Positions 63,876-64,000 of a stretch of 64,000 nt of DNA are shown piece after piece. Source of the stretch: Burkholderia stabilis (GTDB lineage Bacteria > Pseudomonadota > Gammaproteobacteria > Burkholderiales > Burkholderiaceae). The position numbers and the translations under genes are program-made. The stretch lies in contig NZ_CP016442.1 of the NCBI RefSeq assembly GCF_001742165.1, positions 1,550,001 through 1,614,000 on the forward strand. Reading direction: 5' to 3'. Each line of letters opens with the position of its first letter. Position 1 is the first letter of the stretch. Below the pieces are notes generated by a model. The model ran no database searches, was not told where the DNA came from, and was given only the letters and a program-made list of their open reading frames with translations.

Positions 63876-64000
63876 TCAGGCGAAGACGAAGTACTTGCGC
63901 ACCGTCTCCACCACTTCCCAGGTCCCTTTCATGCCGGGCTCGATCACGAACACATCGCCGGCTTTCAGGTGCACCGCCTCCTCGCCTTCCGGCGTGATGA
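63876..64000 (-). CDS. Cupin_3 (DUF861) domain protein, C-terminal part
   Basis: The last 40 residues of a minus-strand frame that leaves the window on the right. The sequence ITPEGEEAVHLKAGDVFVIE, then PGMKGTWEVVETVRKYFVFA, is the second half of the small DUF861/cupin_3 beta barrel, close to EutQ-like and ureidoglycine-type cupins. Metal or ligand residues and the N-terminus are outside the window. Function unknown. Confidence 0.8.
   Translation of the reverse strand, partial: ITPEGEEAVHLKAGDVFVIEPGMKGTWEVVETVRKYFVFA

Overview
The window looks like part of the primary chromosome of a Burkholderia-type betaproteobacterium, most likely of the B. cepacia complex. The grounds are very high GC content, the glucokinase fused to an RpiR-type regulator, the minCDE and trxB/ftsK-lolA-rarA-serS blocks, and the Entner-Doudoroff feeder genes beside a Gts-type glucose ABC transporter. 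No prophage, insertion sequence, CRISPR array or integrative element is visible. Most of the window is ordinary chromosomal backbone with a few accessory patches.

Layout: the 3' end of hemW, an intergenic dyad repeat and tRNA-Ser(UGA) (1-508). Small secreted and lipoprotein genes, an MFS transporter with an apparent N-terminal frameshift, waaC and a ClC chloride/proton exchanger (600-6930). Two small envelope proteins and the minCDE operon (6920-9530). A GNAT protein, alkB, a chemoreceptor and a PAP2 membrane protein (9690-14820). tRNA-Ser(CGA) next to serS, then DUF2164, rarA, lolA, ftsK and, divergently, trxB, smr and a TRIC-type channel (14970-24470). The glucose block is the gtsABC-ugpC transporter running left and zwf-pgl-glk/hexR running right, with a 19-bp palindrome resembling a HexR operator upstream of zwf (24570-33540). 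A frameshifted Bcr/CflA efflux gene, an EVE-like protein and hemL follow (33640-37020). Riboflavin synthesis and nusB (ribD-ribE ... ribBA-ribH-nusB) are split by a GntR/O-methyltransferase pair and a DUF1993 gene (37030-43310). Next come an aminotransferase, a lytic transglycosylase with a possible small RNA upstream, ubiD and a LysE exporter (43380-48690). The right part holds YggT, DUF190-CrcB, a sirtuin, NudK plus a DUF4406-like protein divergent from a DeoR regulator, a split chromate transporter, a CoA-transferase/decarboxylase/MFS operon with a divergent LysR regulator, an SMR pump, an ArgO-like exporter, a D-tartrate dehydratase homologue and the end of a cupin gene.

Functional links: glucose enters through Gts, is phosphorylated by Glk and oxidised by Zwf and Pgl to 6-phosphogluconate. 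The RpiR half of the Glk fusion is the obvious candidate to bind the palindrome ahead of zwf. The MFS-CaiB-ScpB operon has the logic of a small catabolic cycle: import of a dicarboxylate, CoA activation, decarboxylation and CoA recycling.

Items most worth a second look are the two hexanucleotide arrays at 55177-55338, the putative structured RNA at 46014-46157, the HexR-like operator, the two single-base frameshifts in transporter genes, and the uncharacterised CoA-transferase/decarboxylase operon. All family assignments rest on recognising motifs and sequence character by eye. No database search was run.
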